NCBI RefSeq assembly: GCF_001375595.1
Contig: NZ_CVJQ01000001.1
Span: forward strand, 992,001-1,056,000
Source: Phenylobacterium immobile (ATCC 35973)
GTDB taxonomy: Bacteria; Pseudomonadota; Alphaproteobacteria; Caulobacterales; Caulobacteraceae
Length of the DNA: 64,000 bases
Direction: 5' to 3'
The first letter of the stretch is position 1. Each line of letters starts with the position of its first letter. Below are positions 36,789 to 45,955 of the stretch, in pieces. A program made the translations under genes and the position numbers. The notes below the pieces were generated by a model. That model made no database searches and had not been told where the DNA came from. It saw nothing but the letters and a program-made list of their open reading frames with translations.

Positions 36789-37364
36789 CTATTGGCCAGG
36801 CCGCTGATGGGCCCGCACGCGCAGGCCTTCGATCATGATGTCCAGCCCGTAGGCGAAGGCGGCGCGGCGCGAAGGTCCGCCTAGCCGCAGCTGGTGGATC
36901 GAGCCGATGACGAAGCCGACGAGCGATTGCAGCGCCTTGGCCGCATCCTCGCCGAGCACGGTTTCTAGCGCCGCAAGGTCATTGGCGCGACGTTCAAGCC
37001 TCGCCGGGGCAGCCGCGTAGAGCAGATCCACGATGCAGGGGTGGCGTTCGGCCTGGCTGTAGAAGGCGACCATGACGTGGCGGATGCCGTCTAGCGGGTG
37101 CAGGGACGGATCGGGGTCGCTGATCTGGCTGAACAGCATGTCGCCGGCCGCGGTGATCAGAGAGTCCTTGTTCGGAAAGTAACCATAGAGCGACATCGCC
37201 TGCACGGACAGCGTCGCGCCCAGGCGGCGCATCGACAGGGCGGCAAGGCCCTCCTGATCCATCATCTCGACCGCCGCCGCGACAATGCGCTCGTGCGAGA
37301 GCGGCGTACGTGTCGCGCGCGCCGCAGAGTCCGCCACAGCGGTCGCGGCAGGGGTCTTGGCCAT
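36789..37364 (-). CDS. TetR-family transcriptional regulator
   Basis: About 191 residues. The N-terminal HTH is SHERIVAAAVEMMDQEGLAALSMRRLGATLSVQAMSLYGYFPNKDSLI, with a TetR_C-like ligand domain after it (HPCIVDLLYAAAPARLERRANDLAALE; FVIGSIHQLRLGG). The ATG at 37364 has GAGG 5 bases upstream and is preferred over 37379. It is upstream of the hydrolase on the same strand but 278 bases away, so it may control the hydrolase or the TonB receptors. The ligand is unknown. Confidence 0.88.
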   Translation of the reverse strand: MAKTPAATAVADSAARATRTPLSHERIVAAAVEMMDQEGLAALSMRRLGATLSVQAMSLYGYFPNKDSLITAAGDMLFSQISDPDPSLHPLDGIRHVMVAFYSQAERHPCIVDLLYAAAPARLERRANDLAALETVLGEDAAKALQSLVGFVIGSIHQLRLGGPSRRAAFAYGLDIMIEGLRVRAHQRPGQ

Positions 37365-37379
37365 CGAATCCTCATGCAC

Positions 37380-37994
37380 CTGCGCCGAACCCAGGCGCTC
37401 ACGATGAAGTGACCCCGCCGGTTGTGGCCGTCAATAGCTGGCCACGATGCAGATGCGGCCTGCCGCCTGCCCGCGACAATTTTTTACGGCGGCGACTGTT
37501 TTTTGCCAGACTCCGTAGCATCCGCCGCCCTGCGCGGCTTGCCGGATTCCGATCCGTGTTCTGTTCGGCCAAGCTCTACTTCTGTCCGTGAAAAGACTTC
37601 CTCTTGTCCAGTGTCGAGCACCTCTGAATCCCGGGGGGACGGACGTTTCGGATCTGTGTGCATGTGACCTCTCTCACAGCCAACGCGCGTGAGGGCCGGA
37701 GGTTCGGACCGCGATCGTCCGTGGGCTCAAAGGTGCGGTCAAATGGCCCATTTTTGAAGATTTCTTCAATTCGACGATGATATAAAATATCTTTTAGATA
37801 CTGATGTTTGGCGAAAAAAAATGAGTTAAATACGAGATTTTTGGCCCAAATTGCGTCTTTCTCGCCACAGTCGAGCAGCTTCGACCTTACGCCGTATGGA
37901 AAACTGATTGACGCTGTAAGTCAGCTCGCTGAGACCCGCCCCACTTCAAAGGCCGTCGGATAAGCGGCGGCCGAGTCCAGGGGGATACAAACCA
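37380..37994. other. Non-coding region upstream of TonB-dependent receptor 1
   Basis: About 615 bases with no credible gene on either strand. It includes an unusually AT-rich stretch (about 37740-37870), atypical for the window, and presumably holds the receptor promoter. Confidence 0.6.
37754..37769. promoter_or_regulatory. Palindrome in the AT-rich receptor leader
   Basis: TTGAAGA and TCTTCAA arms around a central TT, 226 bases before the receptor start. It is a possible operator; nothing links it to a specific regulator. Confidence 0.35.
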
Positions 37995-40898
37995 GTGAAC
38001 AGGAAGACTCCATTGCGACCTACAGTCTTGGCAGGCGCTAGTCTGTTGACCTTGGCGATAACGCTCGGCGCTCCCACTTTCGCCGCTGCGCAAACCGCTG
38101 AGGAAGCCGCTCCGGCGGAAGCCGAACTCGAAAGCGTCGTTGTCACCGCCTCGCGGATCGTCCGTGACGGCTATGAAGCGCCGACGCCCACCACCGTGGT
38201 CGGTGTCGCCGAACTGCAGAAGCAGTCGGTCCCGAACATCGCCAACTATGTGAACATGCTGCCCCAACTCGGCTCGGGCGCCGGCGCCTCCCCGCGCACG
38301 ACGAACTTCGCCGCCGGCAACCTGGGCGGCGTGAACGCCTTCAATATGCGCAACCTGACGACGGTGCGCACCCTCACCCTGCTCGACGGGCACCGTGTCG
38401 TCGGCGCCAATCTCGCGCAGATCGTCGACACCAACCTGCTGCCGACCAACCTGGTCAGCCGGGTCGATGTGGTGACCGGCGGCGCCTCGGCGGCCTGGGG
38501 CTCCGACGCCGTCGCCGGCGTCGTCAACTTCGTCCTCGACAAGACCTTCACCGGCGTCAAGGGTCAGATGAGCGGCGGCCAGTCCTGGAAGCAGGATGGC
38601 ACGAACCTCAACGCCGACCTGGCGGCGGGCTTCCGCTTTGCCGAAGGTCGCGGCCATGTGCTGCTGTCGGGTCGGGTCGAAACCGAGCAGGGCATCACCG
38701 GCAACGGCTCGCGCGACTGGTTCACCGGCTATAAAGCCGTGCCGAACAAGCGCCGCACCGCCACCAACGGCCAGCCGGGCTTCATCGCCTACAACAACGC
38801 CGGCCTGCTGCAAGCGACGACCGGCGGCGTGATCGTTTCCGGTCCGCTGGCGGGCGTGCAGTTCGGCCCCGGCGGTTCGGTTCTTCCCTATCGCCCGGGC
38901 ACTGAAGGCTCCGGCCTGATTGGTTGGGGCGGCGACGTCGAGGATATCGCTGATGACTTCGCCATAACCCCGGACACCCGCAACGCCTCGCTCTTCGGTC
39001 GTGTCAGCTACGACCTGACCGACGACGTCAATATGTACCTGGAGGTCAGCAAGGGCTGGTCCTACGGTATGAACCTCACCTCGCCGTTCATTCGTCACGG
39101 CGACATGCTGATCAGTGCTGACAACCCGTTTATTCCTGCGGGCCTGAACCTGCGCGGTGAAACTCAGTTCCGCATTGGCCGGGTGATGAACGAAGAGGGC
39201 CTGGGCCTGCTGCGTGTCAAGAACACGCGCAACCAGACGCGCGGCCTACTGGGCCTGGAAGGCAAGACCGACTGGTTCGACTCTTCCTTCAAGTGGAACG
39301 CCTACTACCAGCACGGCGAGACCCACCAGTACCAGGAGTTCTCGCACAACACGATCCTGGGCAACTTCAACCGTGCGATCGACGTGGTCCGTAACCCTGC
39401 GGTCGGCGGCGTCGCCGGCGTGGCCGTCGGCGCCCCGGTCTGCCGCTCGACGATCACCAATCCGACCAATCGTTGCCAGCCGTTCAATGTGTTCGGCGCA
39501 GGCTCGCCGTCGCAGGCCGCGATCGATTACGTGACGGAGATCAACTCCTTCCAGGACGTCTATATCAAGCAGGACGTGGCCCAGGCCGGCTTCCAATTCG
39601 AGCCGTTCTCACTGCCTGCCGGCGCAGTGTCCCTGGCGGCGGGCGCGGAGTATCGCCGCGAAAGCTATTACAACACCGTCGATGCGTTGGATGCGGCCAC
39701 GCCGCTGGGTCAGGCGGCCTTCTGGTTCGGCAATTTCCGGGCCGGCCGCGGCGTCTACAACGTCAAGGAAGCCTTCGCCGAAGTCATCGTTCCGGTCCTG
39801 AAGGACGTGAGCTTCGTCAAGTCGCTGGATTTGAACGGCGCGCTTCGTGTGACGGACTATTCGACCAGCGGCCGGGTTGAAACCTGGAAGGTCGGCGGCA
39901 CCTGGGACGTCAATGACGACCTGCGCTTCCGCGGCACCCGTTCGCGCGACATCCGTGCGCCGAACCTCAACGACCTGTTCCTCGCCGGCGCCGGCGCCGG
40001 CATCGGCGTCCTCGTCCCGGGCACCAACACTCAGGTCTATGCGCTGAGCCAGGCCAGCGGAAATCCGACGCTCACGCCGGAAATCGCTGACACCACGGCG
40101 TTCGGCGTCGTCTATCGACCGAGCTGGCTGTCGGGGTTCTCCGTCTCGGCCGACCGCTACACGATCAAGATCAACGATGCGATCATTACCCAGACGCCGC
40201 AACAGGTGGTCAACTTCTGCTACGGCGTTGGCGGGGCCCCGGATCCGGCCGCCTGCCGCCTGATCATCCTCAACCCCAATCCGACGTCGCCGGGTCTCGC
40301 CGGTCAGCTGACCGACGCGATCATCAACAACGGCGGCGCCAACATCGCCGAGCAGCAGGTCGCGGGCTGGGACTTTGAGATCGGCTACCGCAAGACCCTG
40401 GCCGACTTCAACGAGTCGCTGCCGGGCTCTATCGATCTGCGCGCGGTGGGGTCGTACCTGACCAAGTTCACCCTGACGTCGCTGGGCACGACCCAGAACC
40501 TTCGCGGCATGGTCTTCCCGGGCGTCATGCCCGTGGCGGGCGGCCCGAAGTGGCGCTGGCTGGTGACGGGCAGCTACGCTTTGGGGCCGAGCACCACGAC
40601 GTTGACCGTGCGCTACATCGGCAAGGCGGTCGTGAACAACGAGCCCTTGGGCGCCCAGTTCTCGGTCCTGCAGAACGACATCCGCTCGCAGGCCTACCTG
40701 GACATCAACCAATCGTGGAACCTCAAGGTCCGGGGCGTGGAATCGACGATCTTCGCCAAAATCGAAAACGTGTTTGACGCCGATCCGCCGAAGGTGGCTT
40801 CGACCCAGGGCACCGCCTACGCCGCTTCTGGCTCGACCGGTGAATATTATGATCTGATCGGCCGCTACTGGCGGGTCGGGATCCGCTTTAAGTACTAG
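37995..40898 (+). CDS. TonB-dependent outer-membrane receptor 1
   Basis: 967 residues. The signal peptide is about residues 1-33 (LAGASLLTLAITLGAPTFAAAQ). The TonB-box-like segment ESVVVTASRI, the plug domain (VNAFNMRNLTTVRTLTLLDGHRVVG; VDVVTGGASAAWGSDAVAGVVNFVL) and a long 22-strand-type barrel ending with the terminal aromatic signature GRYWRVGIRFKY are all present. It imports a large or scarce ligand across the outer membrane using TonB energy. Flanking catabolic genes suggest an aromatic or plant-derived substrate (inference). The start codon is GTG. It is a close paralogue of the next gene. Confidence 0.94.
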   Translation: MNRKTPLRPTVLAGASLLTLAITLGAPTFAAAQTAEEAAPAEAELESVVVTASRIVRDGYEAPTPTTVVGVAELQKQSVPNIANYVNMLPQLGSGAGASPRTTNFAAGNLGGVNAFNMRNLTTVRTLTLLDGHRVVGANLAQIVDTNLLPTNLVSRVDVVTGGASAAWGSDAVAGVVNFVLDKTFTGVKGQMSGGQSWKQDGTNLNADLAAGFRFAEGRGHVLLSGRVETEQGITGNGSRDWFTGYKAVPNKRRTATNGQPGFIAYNNAGLLQATTGGVIVSGPLAGVQFGPGGSVLPYRPGTEGSGLIGWGGDVEDIADDFAITPDTRNASLFGRVSYDLTDDVNMYLEVSKGWSYGMNLTSPFIRHGDMLISADNPFIPAGLNLRGETQFRIGRVMNEEGLGLLRVKNTRNQTRGLLGLEGKTDWFDSSFKWNAYYQHGETHQYQEFSHNTILGNFNRAIDVVRNPAVGGVAGVAVGAPVCRSTITNPTNRCQPFNVFGAGSPSQAAIDYVTEINSFQDVYIKQDVAQAGFQFEPFSLPAGAVSLAAGAEYRRESYYNTVDALDAATPLGQAAFWFGNFRAGRGVYNVKEAFAEVIVPVLKDVSFVKSLDLNGALRVTDYSTSGRVETWKVGGTWDVNDDLRFRGTRSRDIRAPNLNDLFLAGAGAGIGVLVPGTNTQVYALSQASGNPTLTPEIADTTAFGVVYRPSWLSGFSVSADRYTIKINDAIITQTPQQVVNFCYGVGGAPDPAACRLIILNPNPTSPGLAGQLTDAIINNGGANIAEQQVAGWDFEIGYRKTLADFNESLPGSIDLRAVGSYLTKFTLTSLGTTQNLRGMVFPGVMPVAGGPKWRWLVTGSYALGPSTTTLTVRYIGKAVVNNEPLGAQFSVLQNDIRSQAYLDINQSWNLKVRGVESTIFAKIENVFDADPPKVASTQGTAYAASGSTGEYYDLIGRYWRVGIRFKY
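38062..38246 (+). repeat. Near-identical 185-base segment shared by the two receptor genes, copy 1
   Basis: Covers the end of the signal peptide, the TonB box and the start of the plug. It matches 41202-41386 with about nine differences by eye, mostly synonymous, clearly more similar than the rest of the genes. Confidence 0.8.
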
Positions 40899-41134
40899 GT
40901 TGAATTTAAAGTTGGGCGCGGGGTTCAAAACCCGCTCCCAGCGAACGCGTTTTTTGACGGAAACGACATTAGTGTGTTGTTTTGGTTACGTATTCTAGTA
41001 AGCGGACTCTGGAAGTCATGCGGCCGCTTGACGGTGCGCGCTAAACTCCCTCATCCCCGCCCCACCGCATATCAGCGGAAATAGAGGGCGCGTCGCCGCA
41101 CACTGGCGGCCGCCACATGGGGAGGTTAGAGGCA

Positions 41135-43734
41135 ATGCTACCTACGTCCAAATTGCGACCTGTCGCCCTTGCCGGCGCAAGTCTCCTGACCCTCGCGATC
41201 ACGCTCGGCGCTCCCACCTTCGCCGCTGCGCAAACCGCTGAGGAAGCCGCTCCGGCGGAAGCCGAACTTGAAAGCGTCGTCGTCACCGCCTCGCGGATCG
41301 TCCGTGATGGTTATGAAGCGCCGACGCCCACGACCGTGGTCGGCGTCGCCGAACTGCAGAAGCAGTCGGCTCCGAACATCGCCAACGTCATCAACCAACT
41401 GCCGCAACTCGGCGGCGGCGGCGGCACCGCCACCCGTAGCGTCAACTTCGCTTCGGGCGTGAACGGCGGCGTGAACGCCTTCAACATGCGCAACCTGACG
41501 GCCGTGCGCACCCTGACCCTGCTTGATGGTCACCGCGTCGTCGGCGCCAGCCTGCAGCAGATCACCGACGTCAACTCCCTGCCGACCAATCTGGTTAGCC
41601 GCGTCGACATCGTGACCGGCGGCGCCTCGGCCGCCTGGGGTTCGGACGCCGTCGCCGGCGTCGTCAACTTCGTGCTCGACAAGACCTTCACCGGCGTGAA
41701 GGGCCAGGCCAGCTACGGTCAGTCCTATCGCGGCGACGGCGCCAACATCAACGGCGACCTGGCCTTCGGCACGTCGTTCATGGGCGGCCGCGGCCACCTG
41801 CTGCTATCCGGTCGTTACGAGAAGGAAGACGGCATCTTCTCGAACGCCAGCCGCGATTGGTACATCGGCTACAAGGCCGTGCCGAACACCGCGCGCACGG
41901 CGACCAACGGCCAGCCGGGCTTCATCGCCTATGACAATGCGGGTCTGCGTCTCGCCACCTCAGGCGGCGTGATCACCAGTGGTCCGCTGGCCGGCACGCA
42001 GTTCGGCCCCGGCGGCACGGTGCTGCCCTATCGCCCGTCCACGGCCGGTTCGGGCCTGATCGGTGTTGGCGGCGACGTCGAAGACATCGGCGGCCAGTAC
42101 GCCATCACGCCAAACATCAAGAACGGCTCGCTGTTTGGCCGCGTCAGCTTCGACCTGACGGACGACATCAACACCTACGTCGAGCTGTCGAAGGGCTGGG
42201 CTTCGGGCTTCAACCTGACGTCGCACTACATCCGTCACGGCGACATCGTCATCCGTTCGGATAACCCCTTCATTCCGAGTGCGCTCAACCTGAACGGCGC
42301 GACGTCGTTCAACATGGGTCGCGTGCAGAACGAAGAAGAGCTTGGCCCGCTCCACATCATCAACAAGCGCAACATTACGCGCATGCTGATGGGCGTTGAC
42401 GGCAAGACCGACTGGTTCAACGACTCCTTCAAATGGAACGCCTACTACCAACGCGGTAAGACCCACCTGTTCACGCGAAACGCGCACAACGCGATCCTGG
42501 CCAACTTCGCCCGCGCCGTGGACGTGGTTCGCAACCCGGCGACGGGCGGCGTGCCAGGAATCTCCGTCGGCGCCCCCGTCTGCCGTTCTACCATCACCGA
42601 TCCGACCAACCGCTGCCAGCCGTTCAACGTCTTCGGCCAGGGCTCGCCATCGGCGCAGTCCATCGCCTATGTGACCGAGAGCGACTCTTACATGGACCTG
42701 TACGTCAAACAGGATGTCGCCCAAGCCGGCTTCCAGTTCGAGCCCTTCTCGCTTCCGGCCGGACCGGTCTCCATCGCCGCGGGCGCAGAGTGGCGCAAGG
42801 AACGCTATACGAACGAGGTCGATCCGCTCGACGCCGCAAACCCCAGCACCGTCTTCTGGTTCGCAGCCAAGTGTTCATCAACACCCTGAGCTCTGGCAAC
42901 CCGAACCTCACTCCGGAAATCGCCAAAACGACGGCCTTCGGGGTTGTCTACCGCCCCTCCTGGCTGCCGGGCTTCTCCGCGTCGGCCGACCGCTACAAAA
43001 TCGACATTCGCGACGCGATCATCGCCCTCAACGCCCAGTCGATCATTAACAACTGCTATGGCGTCGGCGTGCCCGCGATCCCTGCCGCCTGCACCGCGAT
43101 TTCCCTCAACCCGAGTCCAGCGCAGCCGGGCCTCGCCGGCCAGCTTGCCCAGGCGGTCATCCGCACAGGCGGGGCGAACATCGCCGCCCAGTCGACAGCT
43201 GGCTGGGACTTCGAGTTCGGCTATCGCCGCGATCTCTCCGAATTTCGCGACAGTTGGGTCGGCGCCATCGACTTGAGAGCCGTCGGCACGATGCAGACGA
43301 AGTTCACCTACACCGCCAACGGTGTGACGCAGAACTTCAACAATATGGTATGGCCCGGCATCCTCCCGGTCGCCGGTGGGCCCAAGTGGCGATGGCTGTT
43401 CACGGGCACCTACACCCTGGGCCCCAGCGCCACGACGCTGACGGTTCGCACGGTCGGCCGCGCGGTCATCAACAACGAGCCGCGCAACAGCTCGCTGGCG
43501 GTTCTGCAGAACTCGGTCACGCCAAGGCAGTACCTGGACTTCAACACCTCCTGGAACCTGGATGTCATGGGCGCGGAATCGCAGATCTTCTTCAAGGTGG
43601 AGAACGTCTTCGACACCGATCCGCCCCGTGTCGCCTCAACCGCCGGCACGGCCTACGCCTCCAACGGGACCGAGGGCGGCTACTACGATCTGATCGGCCG
43701 CTACTTCCGTTTGGGCTTCCGCTTCAAGTACTAG
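41135..43734 (+). pseudogene. TonB-dependent outer-membrane receptor 2, broken by an internal deletion/frameshift
   Basis: A paralogue of the upstream receptor with the same signal peptide, ESVVVTASRI box and plug motifs. The first frame follows receptor 1 to NPSTVFWF and then stops at 42887-42889. The second frame resumes at QVFINTLSSGNPNLTPEIAKT and runs to the terminal GRYFRLGFRFKY. Against receptor 1, about 305 bases corresponding to roughly 39730-40035 are missing at the junction near 42860, removing about 100 barrel residues and shifting frame. A full-length receptor cannot be made; a truncated plug with a half barrel might be. A sequencing or assembly collapse between the two paralogues is an alternative. 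The ATG at 41135 follows AGAGG. Confidence 0.85.
41202..41386 (+). repeat. Near-identical 185-base segment shared by the two receptor genes, copy 2
   Basis: Partner of 38062-38246. Confidence 0.8.
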
Positions 43735-43756
43735 CCCAAGCAACGCAATTCGCGCC

Positions 43757-43789
43757 TCGCCCGGCGGGCCCTTGCGGTCCGCCGGGCGA
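43757..43789 (+). terminator. Possible terminator after TonB receptor 2
   Basis: A strong stem TCGCCCGGCGG...CCGCCGGGCGA, 23 bases after the stop codon, without a clear T-run. Confidence 0.55.
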
Positions 43790-43914
43790 ATGCGTTTGCG
43801 AGTCCCCGCAATTGCTTGACATGACAATCCGCACCGCTAAGGTGGCGGCCTAAGCTCGCCAAAAGAGCTCAAGTCTCGATAACGGGACATCGAACGTCGG
43901 GGAGAGACGCACCT

Positions 43915-44847
43915 ATGCTGAAACTGGCCCTCGCCACCTCGAACGCGCCGGCGCTCTACCGCCCACGCTCGGCTTGGCAGACCGTCTATGACGCCTGGAC
44001 CAATCCAGAGGTCCCGCCGCCCAACGAGCTGGAGGGCGAAACCGACGAGGTCGTCGACGGCTATATCGAGCGGATTAAGGCGGCCCAGAAGACGATGCGC
44101 GACAAGCTGGTCGCCGCGAAGCCCGACGTCATCCTGATGATCGGCTACGACGACGGCGTGGCGTTCAGCAACGTCCAGGTGCCGCAGTTCTGCACCTTCG
44201 TCGGCGAGGACCTGACCGGTTCGGCCTCCATCCCGGAACTCGGCGAAAAGCCGGAAGACAACCGGGTGACCCTCAAGAACGACACCGACTTCGCCTGGGA
44301 GCTCCAGCGCTCGCTGGTCGATGAGGAGATCGACGTCAACTATATGGGCGTGCAAAACCCCATGGGTAAGCCGGAGTGGGGGACGAGCTCGGCCTTCACC
44401 CTGCCGGCGGCCAATCTGCTGGCCGGCCTCGATATCCCGGTCACGCCTTTCTTTATCAATTGCACGCTCGAGCCGACGCTTCCGGGCCGTCGTATTTACG
44501 CCTTCGGCCAGAAACTCGGTAAGGTCTTGGCGGGCATGGATCAGAACGTCGCCATTCTGGCGGTCGGCGGCCTCAGCCATGATCCTCGCGGCGCCCGCGC
44601 CGGCTGGATCGATGATCGTCTCGATCGCTGGGTGCTGAATTGCTTCAAGAAAGGCGACACCCAGCGCCTGAAGACTCTGTTTGATCTGGACTCCGACACG
44701 CTTTCGGGCGGCACTGGTCAGATCCGCACCTGGCTCGCTGCGGCCGCCGCGGCGGAGAGCCAGGGCGGCAAGGCTGCGATTATCGACTATATTCCGGCGC
44801 TCCGGGCCATGACTGGCCTTGGTTTCGCCGCTTGGGATTTCGCTTAA
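43915..44847 (+). CDS. LigB-superfamily (class III extradiol dioxygenase-like) protein lacking metal ligands
   Basis: 310 residues of the LigB fold, about 40 percent alike by eye to the next gene. At the positions of the iron ligands of LigB (His12, His61, Glu242) it has Asn10 (ATSNAPAL), Asp80 (IGYDDG) and Gln268 (GTGQIRTW). The acid/base His is kept (His221 in VGGLSHDPRG). It therefore probably cannot bind iron in the usual way and may be a structural or regulatory partner of the downstream protein, as AmnA is of AmnB in 2-aminophenol dioxygenase. It has its own ribosome site (GGGGAGAG) and lies 61 bases before the next gene, probably in one operon. Confidence 0.78.
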   Translation: MLKLALATSNAPALYRPRSAWQTVYDAWTNPEVPPPNELEGETDEVVDGYIERIKAAQKTMRDKLVAAKPDVILMIGYDDGVAFSNVQVPQFCTFVGEDLTGSASIPELGEKPEDNRVTLKNDTDFAWELQRSLVDEEIDVNYMGVQNPMGKPEWGTSSAFTLPAANLLAGLDIPVTPFFINCTLEPTLPGRRIYAFGQKLGKVLAGMDQNVAILAVGGLSHDPRGARAGWIDDRLDRWVLNCFKKGDTQRLKTLFDLDSDTLSGGTGQIRTWLAAAAAAESQGGKAAIIDYIPALRAMTGLGFAAWDFA

Positions 44848-44908
44848 CGACTTTTCACCACGGACGCGGCGTCACGCGCCCGCAATCTTTGATCTAAAGG
44901 AGACAAAG

Positions 44909-45892
44909 ATGCCTGTTGGATTGGGAATCGGCGTTTCACACGCGCCGGGCATGTACCTGAAGACCCAGGAAGAATGGGACAACCTGTGGGAACGGCTTTC
45001 GACGGGCCGCGGGATCCCGCAACCGGGCTACGTCGCCCGCGAGACTGGCGAAAAGCTGCAGGAGATGATCGCCCGCATCCAAGCCGGTCACGACGCGCTC
45101 AAGAAGGCCTACGACGAGTATGATCCGGAGATCCTGATTATCATCGGCGGCGACCAGAGCGAAGTGTTCGACCGCTCAAACGTGCCTCAGCTGATGATGT
45201 TCATGGCCGAAAGCGGCCAAGGTCGCGCGCCCGGCCAGCCCATGGCTCAGCCCGGCGTGCCGGACAAGTTCCCGCCGATCAAGTTCGACATTGACGTCGA
45301 GTTCTCCAAGAACCTGCTGAACAAGCTCGTGAAGCAGAAGGACTTCGACGTCGCCTTCTCGACGGAGCTGAAGCCGCTCGGCCGCGCCCATGGCCTGCCG
45401 CACGCCTTCAACAACCCGGCGTCCTACATCTTGGACGACAACCACCGGACGCCGACGGTGATCTTCTACCAGAACACCTACGATCCGCCCTCGCTCAGCG
45501 CCAAGCGCTGCTATGACCTCGGCGTGGCGATCGCCGAGATCTGCAAGAACGATCCGCGGCGCATCGCCATCCTGGGCTCGGGCGGCCTGGCTCATGATCC
45601 GGGCGGCAAGCGTTCGGGTTGGCTCGACCAGCCCCTGGACAAGTGGTTCCTCGAGCAGATCGCCAACGGCGACGGCCGCAAGACCGAAGCGCTGTTCTCC
45701 TTTGACTCCGACACCATGGTCGCCGGCACGGGTGAAATCCGCGCCTGGATCACGGTGGCGGGTGCGATGGAGACCATGGGCGCCAAGGCCAACGTCGTCG
45801 ACTATGTGGAAGCCGCCAAGACCGTCACCGGCCTGGGCTTCGCCTACTGGCTGGCTGAAGAGCCGCAAAGCCAACTGCTCGCCGCCGAATAG
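44909..45892 (+). CDS. LigB-superfamily ring-cleavage extradiol dioxygenase-like protein
   Basis: 327 residues; AAAGGAGACAAAG precedes the ATG at 44909. His11 (VSHAPGM) and Glu276 (GTGEIRAW) match two LigB iron ligands. The third is Gln83 (GGDQSEVF) where His61 is expected. The catalytic acid/base His229 (GGLAHDPGG) is present. It is the best candidate in the window for the ring-cleaving enzyme between the flavin monooxygenase and the C-C hydrolase; no canonical extradiol dioxygenase is seen. Whether a His/Gln/Glu site supports catalysis is open. It probably acts as a hetero-oligomer with the upstream paralogue. Confidence 0.8.
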   Translation: MPVGLGIGVSHAPGMYLKTQEEWDNLWERLSTGRGIPQPGYVARETGEKLQEMIARIQAGHDALKKAYDEYDPEILIIIGGDQSEVFDRSNVPQLMMFMAESGQGRAPGQPMAQPGVPDKFPPIKFDIDVEFSKNLLNKLVKQKDFDVAFSTELKPLGRAHGLPHAFNNPASYILDDNHRTPTVIFYQNTYDPPSLSAKRCYDLGVAIAEICKNDPRRIAILGSGGLAHDPGGKRSGWLDQPLDKWFLEQIANGDGRKTEALFSFDSDTMVAGTGEIRAWITVAGAMETMGAKANVVDYVEAAKTVTGLGFAYWLAEEPQSQLLAAE

Positions 45893-45917
45893 GCCTTGAG
45901 CTCTGGAATGACGACTG

Positions 45918-45950
45918 CGCCGCCGGCTCGCAAGGGCCGGCGGCGTTTTC
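45918..45950 (+). terminator. Rho-independent terminator after the LigB-like pair
   Basis: Ten-base stem CGCCGCCGGC/GCCGGCGGCG, 8-base loop, then TTTTC; 26 bases after the stop. Confidence 0.9.
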
Positions 45951-45955
45951 GTGTC

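Noticed and set aside
39609..40928. 439-codon minus-strand frame within TonB receptor 1
   Set aside because: Antisense shadow with no recognisable domain; the plus-strand receptor is unambiguous.
40913..40957. Possible terminator or attenuator after TonB receptor 1
   Set aside because: The stem is imperfect and the T-run is about 10 bases from it; too weak to annotate.
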